Below are positions 25,491-31,933 of a DNA stretch of 64,000 nt, piece by piece. The notes below the pieces were generated by a model. It had not been told where the DNA came from. It saw only the letters and a program-made list of their open reading frames with translations, and made no database searches. Position numbers and translations under genes: made by a program. Origin of the DNA: an uncultured Lachnospiraceae bacterium (GTDB taxonomy: Bacteria > Bacillota > Clostridia > Lachnospirales > Lachnospiraceae); the NCBI GenBank assembly GCA_947626395.1, contig CANQRU010000007.1, forward strand, positions 1 to 64,000. The letters run 5' to 3'. Positions within the stretch are counted from its first letter, which is position 1; each line of letters opens with the position of its first letter.

Positions 25491-26861
25491 ATGATATCAT
25501 TTCTGAAGGAGGCCGCGGCGGTCGCTCCGTCGAAGCGGCAGTTGGACTGGTTTAACATCGGCTTTTATGCGTTCGTCCATTTCGGCATGAATACATTTAC
25601 CGACCGGGAGTGGGGCGACGGGACGGAGAGCGAGCAGCTGTTCGCCCCGTCCGATCTGGACTGCGATCAGTGGGTGGAGACGGTGAAGCAGGCCGGCATG
25701 AAGGGCCTGATCCTGACGGCGAAGCATCACGACGGCTTCTGCCTGTGGCCGTCGAAATACACGGAGCACTGTGTGAAGAATTCCCCGGTTCCCGTCGATG
25801 TGGTCGGCGAGGCGGCCAGAGCCTGCAGGGAGGGCGGCATCCGCTTCGGCGTCTACCTGTCGCCGTGGGACCGCAACAGCGCTTACTACGGCACGCCGGA
25901 GTATAACGACTATTACTGCAATCAGCTTACGGAGCTTCTGACCGGCTACGGCGATCTGTTCTGCATCTGGTTCGACGGCGCCTGCGGGGAAGGCCCCAAC
26001 GGCAAAAAGCAGGTCTACGATTTCCCGAGATATGTGGAACTGATCCGCCGGTACCAGCCGGGCGCGGTGATTTTCTTCGACAAAGGACCGGACGTCCGCT
26101 GGTGCGGCAACGAGGCCGGTCATGGCCGGCTCTCCGAGTGGGCCGTCGTGCCGGGAGAACTCTGCACGCTGGCGGAGCGGCAGACCGGACCGGGACCGCT
26201 GGCTGACGAAGGCGACCTCAGTTATCTCTACAATACCGACCAGTATCTGGGCGGAATGCCGGGGATCCTGTATTCCCAGGGACTGGCTTACGTTCCCGCG
26301 GAGGTGGATACATCCATACGGAAGGGCTGGTTCTGGCACGAGAACGAAGATCCCAAGTCTCTTCCGGAGCTGTTTCGGATCTATAAGGCCTCCGTTGGCG
26401 GAAACGCCTGCCTGAACTTAAATATTCCGCCGGACCGGCGCGGCCGGATGGACGAGCGGGATGTAAAACGCTTAAAGGAGTTCGGCGGTCTGCTGCGTCA
26501 GGAATTCGGAACGCCCATCGAGGCGAAGGTGGAGAAGCTGGAGAACGGACGGCCGACCCAGCCGGAGTACCTGATCACATTGGCGCATCCGGTCTCCCGC
26601 GTGAAGCATGTGGTTCTGGAGGAAGATATTTCGAAGGGCCAGAGGGTGGAGAATTTCCGCGTTGAGTCCATGAATGCGAGCGGCAAATTCCCGTTGTTCC
26701 AGGGAACGACCATCGGCCACAGGAAGATCTGCACCCTTGTCGATCCGTTCGCGGAGCAGAACCGCCTTCTGGACGACAGCGCGGATAAGATCGACCGGCT
26801 GCTCGTCCGGGTGACGGCGGCCAGAGGAGAAGTTTTCTTAAAGAGCGTGAAAATATTCTAG
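25491..26861 (+). CDS. GH29 alpha-L-fucosidase (first copy)
   Basis: It is predicted to release alpha-L-fucose. ATG 25491 follows GAAGGGTGG; a GTG at 25482 lies inside that site. The 456-residue protein has the GH29 N-terminal motif 'WFNIGFYAFVHFGMNTF', the substrate-binding 'AKHHDGFCLWPS' and the nucleophile aspartate in 'LFCIWFDGACGEGP' (D162). A C-terminal beta-sandwich follows. No signal peptide. The sequence is clearly different from the second GH29 at 45417, so the two probably have different linkage preferences and are not a recent duplication. A 123-base spacer with no clear promoter separates it from the preceding gene. Confidence 0.93.
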   Translation: MISFLKEAAAVAPSKRQLDWFNIGFYAFVHFGMNTFTDREWGDGTESEQLFAPSDLDCDQWVETVKQAGMKGLILTAKHHDGFCLWPSKYTEHCVKNSPVPVDVVGEAARACREGGIRFGVYLSPWDRNSAYYGTPEYNDYYCNQLTELLTGYGDLFCIWFDGACGEGPNGKKQVYDFPRYVELIRRYQPGAVIFFDKGPDVRWCGNEAGHGRLSEWAVVPGELCTLAERQTGPGPLADEGDLSYLYNTDQYLGGMPGILYSQGLAYVPAEVDTSIRKGWFWHENEDPKSLPELFRIYKASVGGNACLNLNIPPDRRGRMDERDVKRLKEFGGLLRQEFGTPIEAKVEKLENGRPTQPEYLITLAHPVSRVKHVVLEEDISKGQRVENFRVESMNASGKFPLFQGTTIGHRKICTLVDPFAEQNRLLDDSADKIDRLLVRVTAARGEVFLKSVKIF

Positions 26862-26893
26862 GATTCCGTTCGAATACGGAAATCGATTTTGAA

Positions 26894-26945
26894 GCCGGCC
26901 TCCGCGGATAGCTGGACATAAGTCCCGCGGGGGCCGGCATTTTCC
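26894..26945 (+). terminator. Terminator after GH29
   Basis: GC-rich arms (26894-26907 with 26925-26938) form a 14-base stem with one mismatch, followed by ATTTT. It ends the first half of the glycan island. Confidence 0.8.
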
Positions 26946-26950
26946 TGTGC

Positions 26951-27037
26951 GTTTGGAATATCGCTAATTTTGGAAGGCTGTTTACCGAAATGAGCAGCGG
27001 CTTGACGGTATTGCGGTTTTGGAATACCGCTCATTCT
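26951..27037 (+). repeat. Imperfect direct repeat in decayed region
   Basis: The segment at 26951-26971 (GTTTGGAATATCGCTAATTT...) recurs at about 27016-27037 with a few changes, 66 bases apart. It lies at the edge of the ABC-exporter remnant and may mark the deletion that destroyed that gene. Confidence 0.5.
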
Positions 27038-27162
27038 GTGACCGGGTATTCGTGTTTGACGAAGGAAGGCTTGCGGATATGGGAACCCATGAGGCGCTTC
27101 TTGATCGGAAAGGGCTTTACGCGAAGCTCTGGCACGCGCAGGCGCAGTATTATCAGACGTGA
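27001..27162 (+). pseudogene. Remnant: C-terminus of an ABC exporter (ATPase end)
   Basis: The frame ending at TGA 27160-27162 reads 'CDRVFVFDEGRLADMGTHE', then 'ALLDRKGLYAKLWHAQAQYY'. This is the characteristic end of an ABC-type exporter ATPase domain: the D-loop/H-loop-distal strand followed by the 'GTHEELL' helix and the 'LWHAQAQYY' tail. No Walker A, signature motif or start codon remains within the window, so only the last 45 or so residues survive. The recognisable homology starts near 27030. The rest of the gene has been deleted between the fucosidase terminator and this point. Confidence 0.75.
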
Positions 27163-27191
27163 GGACATTTATTTTAAAACAAACTATCTGC

Positions 27192-27220
27192 TTGTCATTT
27201 GCCTTATGAAACTTTATAAT
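27192..27220 (+). promoter_or_regulatory. Strong sigma-A promoter for leader-HTH transcript
   Basis: TTGTCA (27192-27197, 5 of 6) and TATAAT (27215-27220, 6 of 6) are separated by an ideal 17 bases. Transcription would start near 27227, giving a leader of about 190 bases before the HTH gene. Confidence 0.8.
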
Positions 27221-27275
27221 AAAAAGAGTGTGTACAAGCCTGACTATGGGCCGGATGGCAGAAGGAGGCGAAGTC

Positions 27276-27323
27276 ATGAATTATCTATATAAGAGTTACG
27301 GGTATTTTATCCACGCAGAGTAG
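27276..27323 (+). CDS. 15-residue Tyr-rich leader peptide
   Basis: ATG 27276 lies 7 bases after GAAGGAGG (27261-27268), a near-perfect ribosome binding site. The product MNYLYKSYGYFIHAE has four tyrosines in its first ten residues and ends at TAG 27321-27323. It sits inside a structured leader and its last codons overlap the 5' arms of two alternative hairpins. That is the arrangement of attenuator peptides, in which ribosome position or stalling sets RNA folding. No match to a named leader peptide is claimed. Confidence 0.65.
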   Translation: MNYLYKSYGYFIHAE

Positions 27324-27413
27324 CATGCATATAGGATTTTGCGTGGGTTAAAAGTTCTATATGCACTGCTGCTTCTGCACTTAATGATCATCACATTTCT
27401 ATCATTAAGGAGG
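27305..27413 (+). promoter_or_regulatory. Leader hairpin array overlapping the HTH gene ribosome binding site
   Basis: Three pairings are visible. A: 27305-27317 with 27340-27353 (13 pairs, one bulge, one G-T). B: 27315-27334 with 27357-27378 (about 20 pairs, two single-base bulges). C: 27380-27388 with 27401-27409 (9 perfect pairs). A and B share bases 27315-27317, and the 5' arm of B lies in the loop of A, so they compete or form a pseudoknot. C captures the AAG of the Shine-Dalgarno sequence AAGGAGG (27407-27413). There is no T-run, so control would be translational. Confidence 0.65.
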
Positions 27414-27418
27414 ACAGA

Positions 27419-27676
27419 ATGAAATATCAGAACGCAGCAGAGGTATTACCGGAGGAACTGTTAAAGACCCTTCAGGGATATTTTCAGGGAGGACTGCTCT
27501 ACATACCGGGAACGGATGAGAAGACGAAGTGGGGCAGCATCAACGGCGCCAGGGAATATTACGAACGGCTCAACCGTCAGATCCGCGAAGCTTACAGGGA
27601 GAACGTCTCCACGAAAGAGCTTGCGAAACAGTTCGGGCTGGCGGAGAACACGATCAAGAAGATTTTATATCAATAA
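27419..27676 (+). CDS. Small helix-turn-helix protein, CD3324/Mor-like
   Basis: The 85-residue product starts at ATG 27419, 5 bases after AAGGAGG. Residues 60-83 form a helix-turn-helix ('STKELAKQFGLAENTIKKIL'), preceded by a mixed N-terminal domain ('EELLKTLQGYFQGGLLYIPG'). This layout matches the small clostridial CD3324-type proteins related to the Mor transcription activator of phage Mu. It is preceded by a strong promoter, a leader peptide and an RBS-masking hairpin, and followed by a terminator, so it is a stand-alone, tightly controlled unit. It is the only candidate transcription factor recognised in the window. Target unknown. Confidence 0.8.
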   Translation: MKYQNAAEVLPEELLKTLQGYFQGGLLYIPGTDEKTKWGSINGAREYYERLNRQIREAYRENVSTKELAKQFGLAENTIKKILYQ

Positions 27677-27680
27677 AATA

Positions 27681-27732
27681 TGGGACGGTCCGGAAAGGCG
27701 CGCTGCCTGATAAGGACGGTCCCATTTTCTTT
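27681..27732 (+). terminator. Terminator after HTH gene
   Basis: TGGGACGGTCC (27681-27691) pairs with GGACGGTCCCA (27714-27724) with one central G-G mismatch, followed by TTTTCTTT. It may also serve the convergent gene ending at 27814. Confidence 0.65.
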
Positions 27733-27813
27733 CCATGCGGTCAGGACGCCAGTGACGTCCTGCTCGTATTGACGGTGTCAGCAGGATGGGAATGCGCTGC
27801 CGACATATGCCTG

Positions 27814-28878
27814 TTACCCGTATATCTCCGTCCGCCCGTCAGAGAAGACGGCAATCACGCCCTGACCGTCTGCCGTCGGGCAGGTGATCTCGAAAGAATG
27901 AGGCGTGACGGACAGAGTATAAGGCAGATCCCGGACAGTGCGGTTGGCATCGCAGGGGCTGTTCTCCGCAAGAACCGCAGTCAGCGCCGCCAGATCGTCT
28001 GTATAGCAGCCGTGAGTGTCCAGATAGGCCTGCTGGGCATAGTAGAGCTTCCGCAGTTCCCATTTTCGAATTTCATTTTCCGGAATGGCGAAATCATTTG
28101 CCTGCTGGTCTTCATCAGCGAAGAAGACAAAGCTCCACAGCTCCGGATAATGAATATTGACCACGCCTGTAGGCGCCCAGACCCAGTTGTCTTCGGGAAG
28201 AGGCGTATCGGTGCCGGGACGAAGCCGCTTGTGGAATTCACCGTCCGTTACGTCCACTTTCCACTGTACCCGGGAGAAATTCACACGGTAATAATCGCCG
28301 CGTGCGGGCTTTTTGCTCGCTATATTGCATTCGGCCAGCGTGTAAAAGGGGATCACGACCTCCACGGACCAGCGGCGGTTCTGCGGGCCGGGGGCATTCA
28401 GCGTCCCGTCGATCTTAACAACGCTTTGAAGGCCGCGGATCTCCAGGCTGTTGACCGGCTTTCCCATGTCGCGGTAGGCCTTGGTCAGCAGCAGGTCCCA
28501 GTTGGTATTCCTCGCGTTCATCTCATATTCGATATAGATCTGCGTATCCGAGTCCGTGTCGATAAATATCTCGAAATCATTGTCGCGGAAGATCACGTCG
28601 TCGTGTTCGGTCACATTTGCCCAGATCTCATCGCCTTCCAGGACGGCGCCGATATACAGGTTCTCGTCATCCCAGGCCATCTTGGCGCGGGTCTCAAAGC
28701 GCGGCTTCGGGCGGATATCGCCTTCGATGTCCGTAAACGGCTCGGTGAACGGGATGTCTTTCCAGAAATCCTTGTCCAGATCGCCGTCCAATGTGAACGG
28801 CTTCGGGTTGTAGCGGCAGGCGTAGACCGGCGGCGTAAAGGGAACCGCCGGGATCGGGATTCGAAGTTCGTTGTTCAT
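27814..28878 (-). CDS. Carbohydrate-binding family 9-like protein
   Basis: This 354-residue protein on the minus strand starts at the ATG at 28878, preceded by GCGAGGA. Residues about 25-250 resemble a CBM9-type beta-sandwich: 'KPFTLDGDLDKDFWKDIPFTEPFTD', then 'AKMAWDDENLYIGAVLEGDEIWA', 'DNDFEIFIDTDSDTQIYIEYE' and 'WSVEVVIPFYTL'. The N-terminal 'LDGDLD..W' and the 'D..FEIFID.D' motifs are typical of that family. There is no signal peptide and no catalytic domain, so it is a stand-alone cytoplasmic sugar-binding-fold protein of unknown role. It is the only minus-strand gene inside the glycan island and so is regulated separately. Confidence 0.82.
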   Translation of the reverse strand: MNNELRIPIPAVPFTPPVYACRYNPKPFTLDGDLDKDFWKDIPFTEPFTDIEGDIRPKPRFETRAKMAWDDENLYIGAVLEGDEIWANVTEHDDVIFRDNDFEIFIDTDSDTQIYIEYEMNARNTNWDLLLTKAYRDMGKPVNSLEIRGLQSVVKIDGTLNAPGPQNRRWSVEVVIPFYTLAECNIASKKPARGDYYRVNFSRVQWKVDVTDGEFHKRLRPGTDTPLPEDNWVWAPTGVVNIHYPELWSFVFFADEDQQANDFAIPENEIRKWELRKLYYAQQAYLDTHGCYTDDLAALTAVLAENSPCDANRTVRDLPYTLSVTPHSFEITCPTADGQGVIAVFSDGRTEIYG

Positions 28879-29146
28879 GGTATCCTCGCTTTCGTTGTGT
28901 GATGCGTTGGTGACGTCTGCAAAAGAGCCTCATCAGCCGTTCCGCATTGTCCATTTCTACGTGAAAGTATACCATCAGTACTACGGCGTGTAAATACAGT
29001 ATCCGTCAAAAACAGATTGATCTGTCAAAAAACATGGTTGCCGTATCGCCCTGAATGTGTTATAGTAAATACGTTCATTTATATTCTGTAATCTGGTTTT
29101 TCGTTCGGCAGATCCCGGCGAATTCCAACTATTTTGTTACAGGTTG
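28879..29146. other. Intergenic region upstream of the CBM9-like gene
   Basis: An AT-rich spacer that must hold the minus-strand promoter of the CBM9-like gene. A possible plus-strand promoter is TTGCCG (29038-29043), 17 bases, TATAGT (29061-29066). Apart from the repeats listed separately I see no gene. Confidence 0.5.
29005..29031. promoter_or_regulatory. Possible operator: direct repeat with embedded palindrome
   Basis: GTCAAAAA occurs at 29005-29012 and 29024-29031, a 19-base period of about two helical turns, flanking the near-palindrome CAGATTGATCTG (29013-29024). The arrangement upstream of the CBM9-like gene could be a regulator-binding site, for example for an AraC-type protein. Confidence 0.35.
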
Positions 29147-29176
29147 TTTACAAACAACATAATTTTGAGGTACAAT
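29147..29176 (+). promoter_or_regulatory. Promoter with dyad, upstream of Rpn-like remnant
   Basis: TTTACA (29147-29152) and TACAAT (29171-29176) are spaced by 18 bases. The -35 is embedded in the dyad GTTGTT-TACA-AACAAC (29143-29158). An AAGGGGG (29177-29183) and an ATG at 29191 follow, but that frame stops after five codons (MAEMM). Confidence 0.5.
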
Positions 29177-29221
29177 AAGGGGGTAATGGAATGGCAGAAA
29201 TGATGTAAACAGAGAGTATAA

Positions 29222-29599
29222 ATCCAGTTTGTTCGCCTGGATCTTCTCGGACAGGGGGCGGCGGTAAAGGAGTGCATTCAGGAAGGTGTTTTAGAGGAAT
29301 TTCTTTCAAAGCACAGGGCGGAGGTGACGAAAATGATTTTAGAAGAGTTTGATCTGGAACGTCATATGCAGAGTGAGAAACAGTTAAATTATGAAGAGGG
29401 GCGAGAAGAAGGACGGGAGAAAAGTCTTATTAAACATATATGCCGCGCTCTCAGCCGGGGAAATAGTCCGGCTGCGATAGCGGATCTGCTTGGCGAAAAG
29501 CTGTCTCTGGTTGAAGCGGTATGCGGGATCGCGGGAGACTTTGCTCCGGACTATAACGAGGATAAGATCTATGAGGCGCTGAAACGCAGGAATAAATGA
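29222..29599 (+). pseudogene. Remnant: C-terminus of Rpn/PD-(D/E)XK nuclease-type transposase
   Basis: The frame is open from 29222 after a stop at 29219. From about 29261 it reads 'VKECIQEGVLEEFLSKHRAE', then 'VTKMILEEFDLERHMQSEKQ', which is the conserved end of the Rpn (recombination-promoting nuclease) / PDDEXK transposase family, followed by the usual Glu/Gly/Arg-rich helix ('EEGREEGREK'). The nuclease domain is absent. A translation start at GTG 29324 or ATG 29333 could still give an 89-91 residue fragment, but no convincing ribosome binding site is present. The promoter, RBS and a start codon survive just upstream, so an internal deletion is likely. Confidence 0.75.
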
Positions 29600-29603
29600 T
29601 GAA

Positions 29604-29646
29604 CGCTGCCTGCGCGGCTGAGAAAGCTGGCTCGCAGCGCTTTTTT
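29604..29646 (+). terminator. Terminator after Rpn-like remnant
   Basis: CGCTGC (29604-29609) pairs with GCAGCG (29634-29639) with inner GC pairs, followed by C and six T residues. Confidence 0.6.
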
Positions 29647-29662
29647 AAAGGAGACGACATCA

Positions 29663-31534
29663 ATGGGACCGGAATATATCGGAGAAATACATCCAAACTG
29701 TGATTATTTTCACGGACAGATCCCTTACGCGAAGGGGGTACATCTGTATCAGGTATCGCGGGCGAACCGGGAGGAGCCGGAACTGGACGACGGCACCGGC
29801 CACACCTATAAGCACGCGCCGGACCTGTGCTGGTATGCGGGAAAATACTATATCCAGTATCTGACGAACCCGAAGGACGAACACGGGGGAGCCGGGGTAT
29901 CCGTGCTGGCTTCTTCCGCAGACGGCCGCGAGTGGGGAGATTATCAGATCTCATTTCCGGAATACCGGATCCCGGCGTGCGAAGTGACGGACTATAAAGG
30001 TCTCCATCATGTGTTCGACGGGACGAAGCCGGCGTTCATGCACCAGAGGATGGCCTTCTATCAGGCGAAGAACGGCGTGATGCTCGTGCTGGGCTTCTAT
30101 GGCTGGTCGCCGGAGATGTGGATGACCAACTGGGACAACTACGGCATCGGGCGGGTAGTTCGCAGGCTTTATCCGGACGGACATATGGGGGAGATTTTCT
30201 TTATCCGTGTGAACTGGCAGGGCGGGTGGAAGAAAGAGCAGCTTCTCTATCCGGTGTATGAGGAGAGCGGGGACGAGCAGTTTAAGACTGCGTGCCGGGA
30301 ACTGCTGAATAACCCGCTGGCGGTTCAGCAGTGGGCGGAGGAGAACGGGGATAAAGACCCGATGATCCTCGTCAAACACCCGGAACGGGGAACGTATCAG
30401 GCATTCTGCTGGTACCACCGTTCTGAGAAGGAGGTTGTGGGGCTGTGGAAACATTCCTTTGTGTCAGAGAGCCATGACGGCGGGGAGAGCTGGGAGACGC
30501 CGGTGAAATCGCCGAGCCTCGTCATGAGCGGGCAGAAGATATGGGGAGCGAAGACATCGGACGGACGGTACGCCCTGGTCTATGATCCGACGCTGGAGAC
30601 TCAGCACCGTTTCCCGATGTGCGTCGTGACCTCGGACGACGGACTGCGGTTTGACCATATGCTGCTCGTTCACGGGGAGGTGCCGCCGATCCGTTATGAG
30701 GGATTCTGCAAGGATCTGGGGCCCCAGTATATGCGGGGGATCAGCGAGGGGAATCCCCGGCCGGACGGGGAACTCTGCGTGACTTATTCGGTAAATAAAG
30801 AGGACATCTGGTTCGCCAGGATCCCGGTGCCGGTGTTGGGGGGAACACAGTCGGCTTCAGATGAAGCGGTGATTGAAAGCGACAGATCGATCAGGGAGGT
30901 TTCCTTTGACGATACCATTCTTGAACGGTGGAACCTCTATCAGCCTTCCTGGTGCCGCATCGTCTGCCTGCCGGCGGGCCGTCTGCTCATGGAAGATCAT
31001 GAGCCCTATGACTACGCCCGTCTGGCGCGGGTATTTGCACCGGCCAGAAGGATCCGTGTTACGCTGCGCCTGCGTATCCTGGCCCTTGCGGACGGTAAGT
31101 CTCTGCAGATCGAACTGTGCAGCGCGAAGCACCAGACCGCCGTCCGGATCCTGTTCCGCCCGGGCGGGAGGATCCGTCACCGCACCGTATGCGAACTGGA
31201 TCTTGGAAAGGAACACTGGCGGGAAGGAGAGGAGATCGAACTCGCTGTTGAGGCGGACTGCAGAAGTTTTTCCTATACGGTGACGGTCAGAAAGCCCGGT
31301 GAAAATGTCGGTGCAGTGCCGGACAGCCCGAAGACAGCTGTTGAGAAGCGCCGTTTCCCATTCATGGCGGCCGTGAATGAAATTGCCGAACTATCCCTGC
31401 GGACCGGCGAGCCCCGGTATCTGGCGGATGTGGAGAGAAATCCGGACGGCCTGCCGAAAGAACCGCTTGTGGGCGGAATGCTGAAAGAAGGAGCGCAGAT
31501 AGAGCTTCTTGGGATATGCGCAGAGTGTGAATAA
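29663..31534 (+). CDS. Sialidase-superfamily (BNR beta-propeller) protein
   Basis: The 623-residue protein starts at ATG 29663 after AAAGGAG. It carries a clear Asp-box 'SHDGGESWETP' (about residue 268) and degenerate ones ('SADGREWGDY', 'TSDDGLRFDH'), the repeats of six-bladed sialidase-type propellers. Long Trp/Tyr-rich loops ('LGFYGWSPEMWMTNWDNYG') may line a sugar site. About 200 C-terminal residues form a separate beta-rich domain. There is no signal peptide. I do not see the arginine triad of true sialidases clearly enough to call it one; it could be a glycosidase of a related family. It sits directly before the ABC operon and after the remnant, apparently as a single gene. Confidence 0.65.
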   Translation: MGPEYIGEIHPNCDYFHGQIPYAKGVHLYQVSRANREEPELDDGTGHTYKHAPDLCWYAGKYYIQYLTNPKDEHGGAGVSVLASSADGREWGDYQISFPEYRIPACEVTDYKGLHHVFDGTKPAFMHQRMAFYQAKNGVMLVLGFYGWSPEMWMTNWDNYGIGRVVRRLYPDGHMGEIFFIRVNWQGGWKKEQLLYPVYEESGDEQFKTACRELLNNPLAVQQWAEENGDKDPMILVKHPERGTYQAFCWYHRSEKEVVGLWKHSFVSESHDGGESWETPVKSPSLVMSGQKIWGAKTSDGRYALVYDPTLETQHRFPMCVVTSDDGLRFDHMLLVHGEVPPIRYEGFCKDLGPQYMRGISEGNPRPDGELCVTYSVNKEDIWFARIPVPVLGGTQSASDEAVIESDRSIREVSFDDTILERWNLYQPSWCRIVCLPAGRLLMEDHEPYDYARLARVFAPARRIRVTLRLRILALADGKSLQIELCSAKHQTAVRILFRPGGRIRHRTVCELDLGKEHWREGEEIELAVEADCRSFSYTVTVRKPGENVGAVPDSPKTAVEKRRFPFMAAVNEIAELSLRTGEPRYLADVERNPDGLPKEPLVGGMLKEGAQIELLGICAECE

Positions 31535-31795
31535 TCTGCCAGAGAAGCTGCTTAGTACATAGGTCGGACGCTTTTCAGAGGCATGAGAGTGCAGTGTCCG
31601 GCGGAAATCTGCGATGGCTGAGCCTGTATAATTATTCATGAAAAGCCTGAAATACCACAGTATTTTCCTAAATGAGGGAATATTTGCGGCAGCTTCGGGG
31701 ATTCAGAAAATGTTCAGAGAATATTTGGTTGATAAAAAATTAACGAAATTATTGGGAATAGTATCTAATTTTTGCGATTGTATGGAAAAAATACA
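31535..31795. other. Intergenic region before the ABC import operon
   Basis: AT-rich, with no open frame of note. It precedes the promoter at 31796-31825 and could hold operator sites, but I recognise none. No clear terminator follows the BNR gene. Confidence 0.5.
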
Positions 31796-31825
31796 TTGAC
31801 AAATTGTTCAATTCCGTTATATATT
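31796..31825 (+). promoter_or_regulatory. Promoter of the ABC import operon
   Basis: A consensus TTGACA (31796-31801) is followed by TATATT (31820-31825) at 18 bases, or TATATA (31818-31823) at 16. The transcribed leader of about 100 bases contains small stems: AGCCG/CGGCT at 31861-31887 and TATACG-ACAA-CGTATA at 31901-31916, just before the RBS. Confidence 0.75.
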
Positions 31826-31933
31826 AAAAGAAGCAGTTTATTGCTTTTGACGGTAGTTACAGCCGGGCTTAGGAAGTGGGCGCGGCTGAGACTATAAATC
31901 TATACGACAACGTATAAAAAAGGAGGACTATTG

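Noticed and set aside
27529..28902. Plus-strand open frame of 457 codons spanning the HTH gene end and the CBM9-like gene
   Set aside because: It runs through a terminator and is antisense to a gene with a recognisable CBM9-type domain and RBS.
28961..29100. Possible attachment site or insertion sequence end
   Set aside because: No integrase, no terminal inverted repeat and no target duplication could be found.
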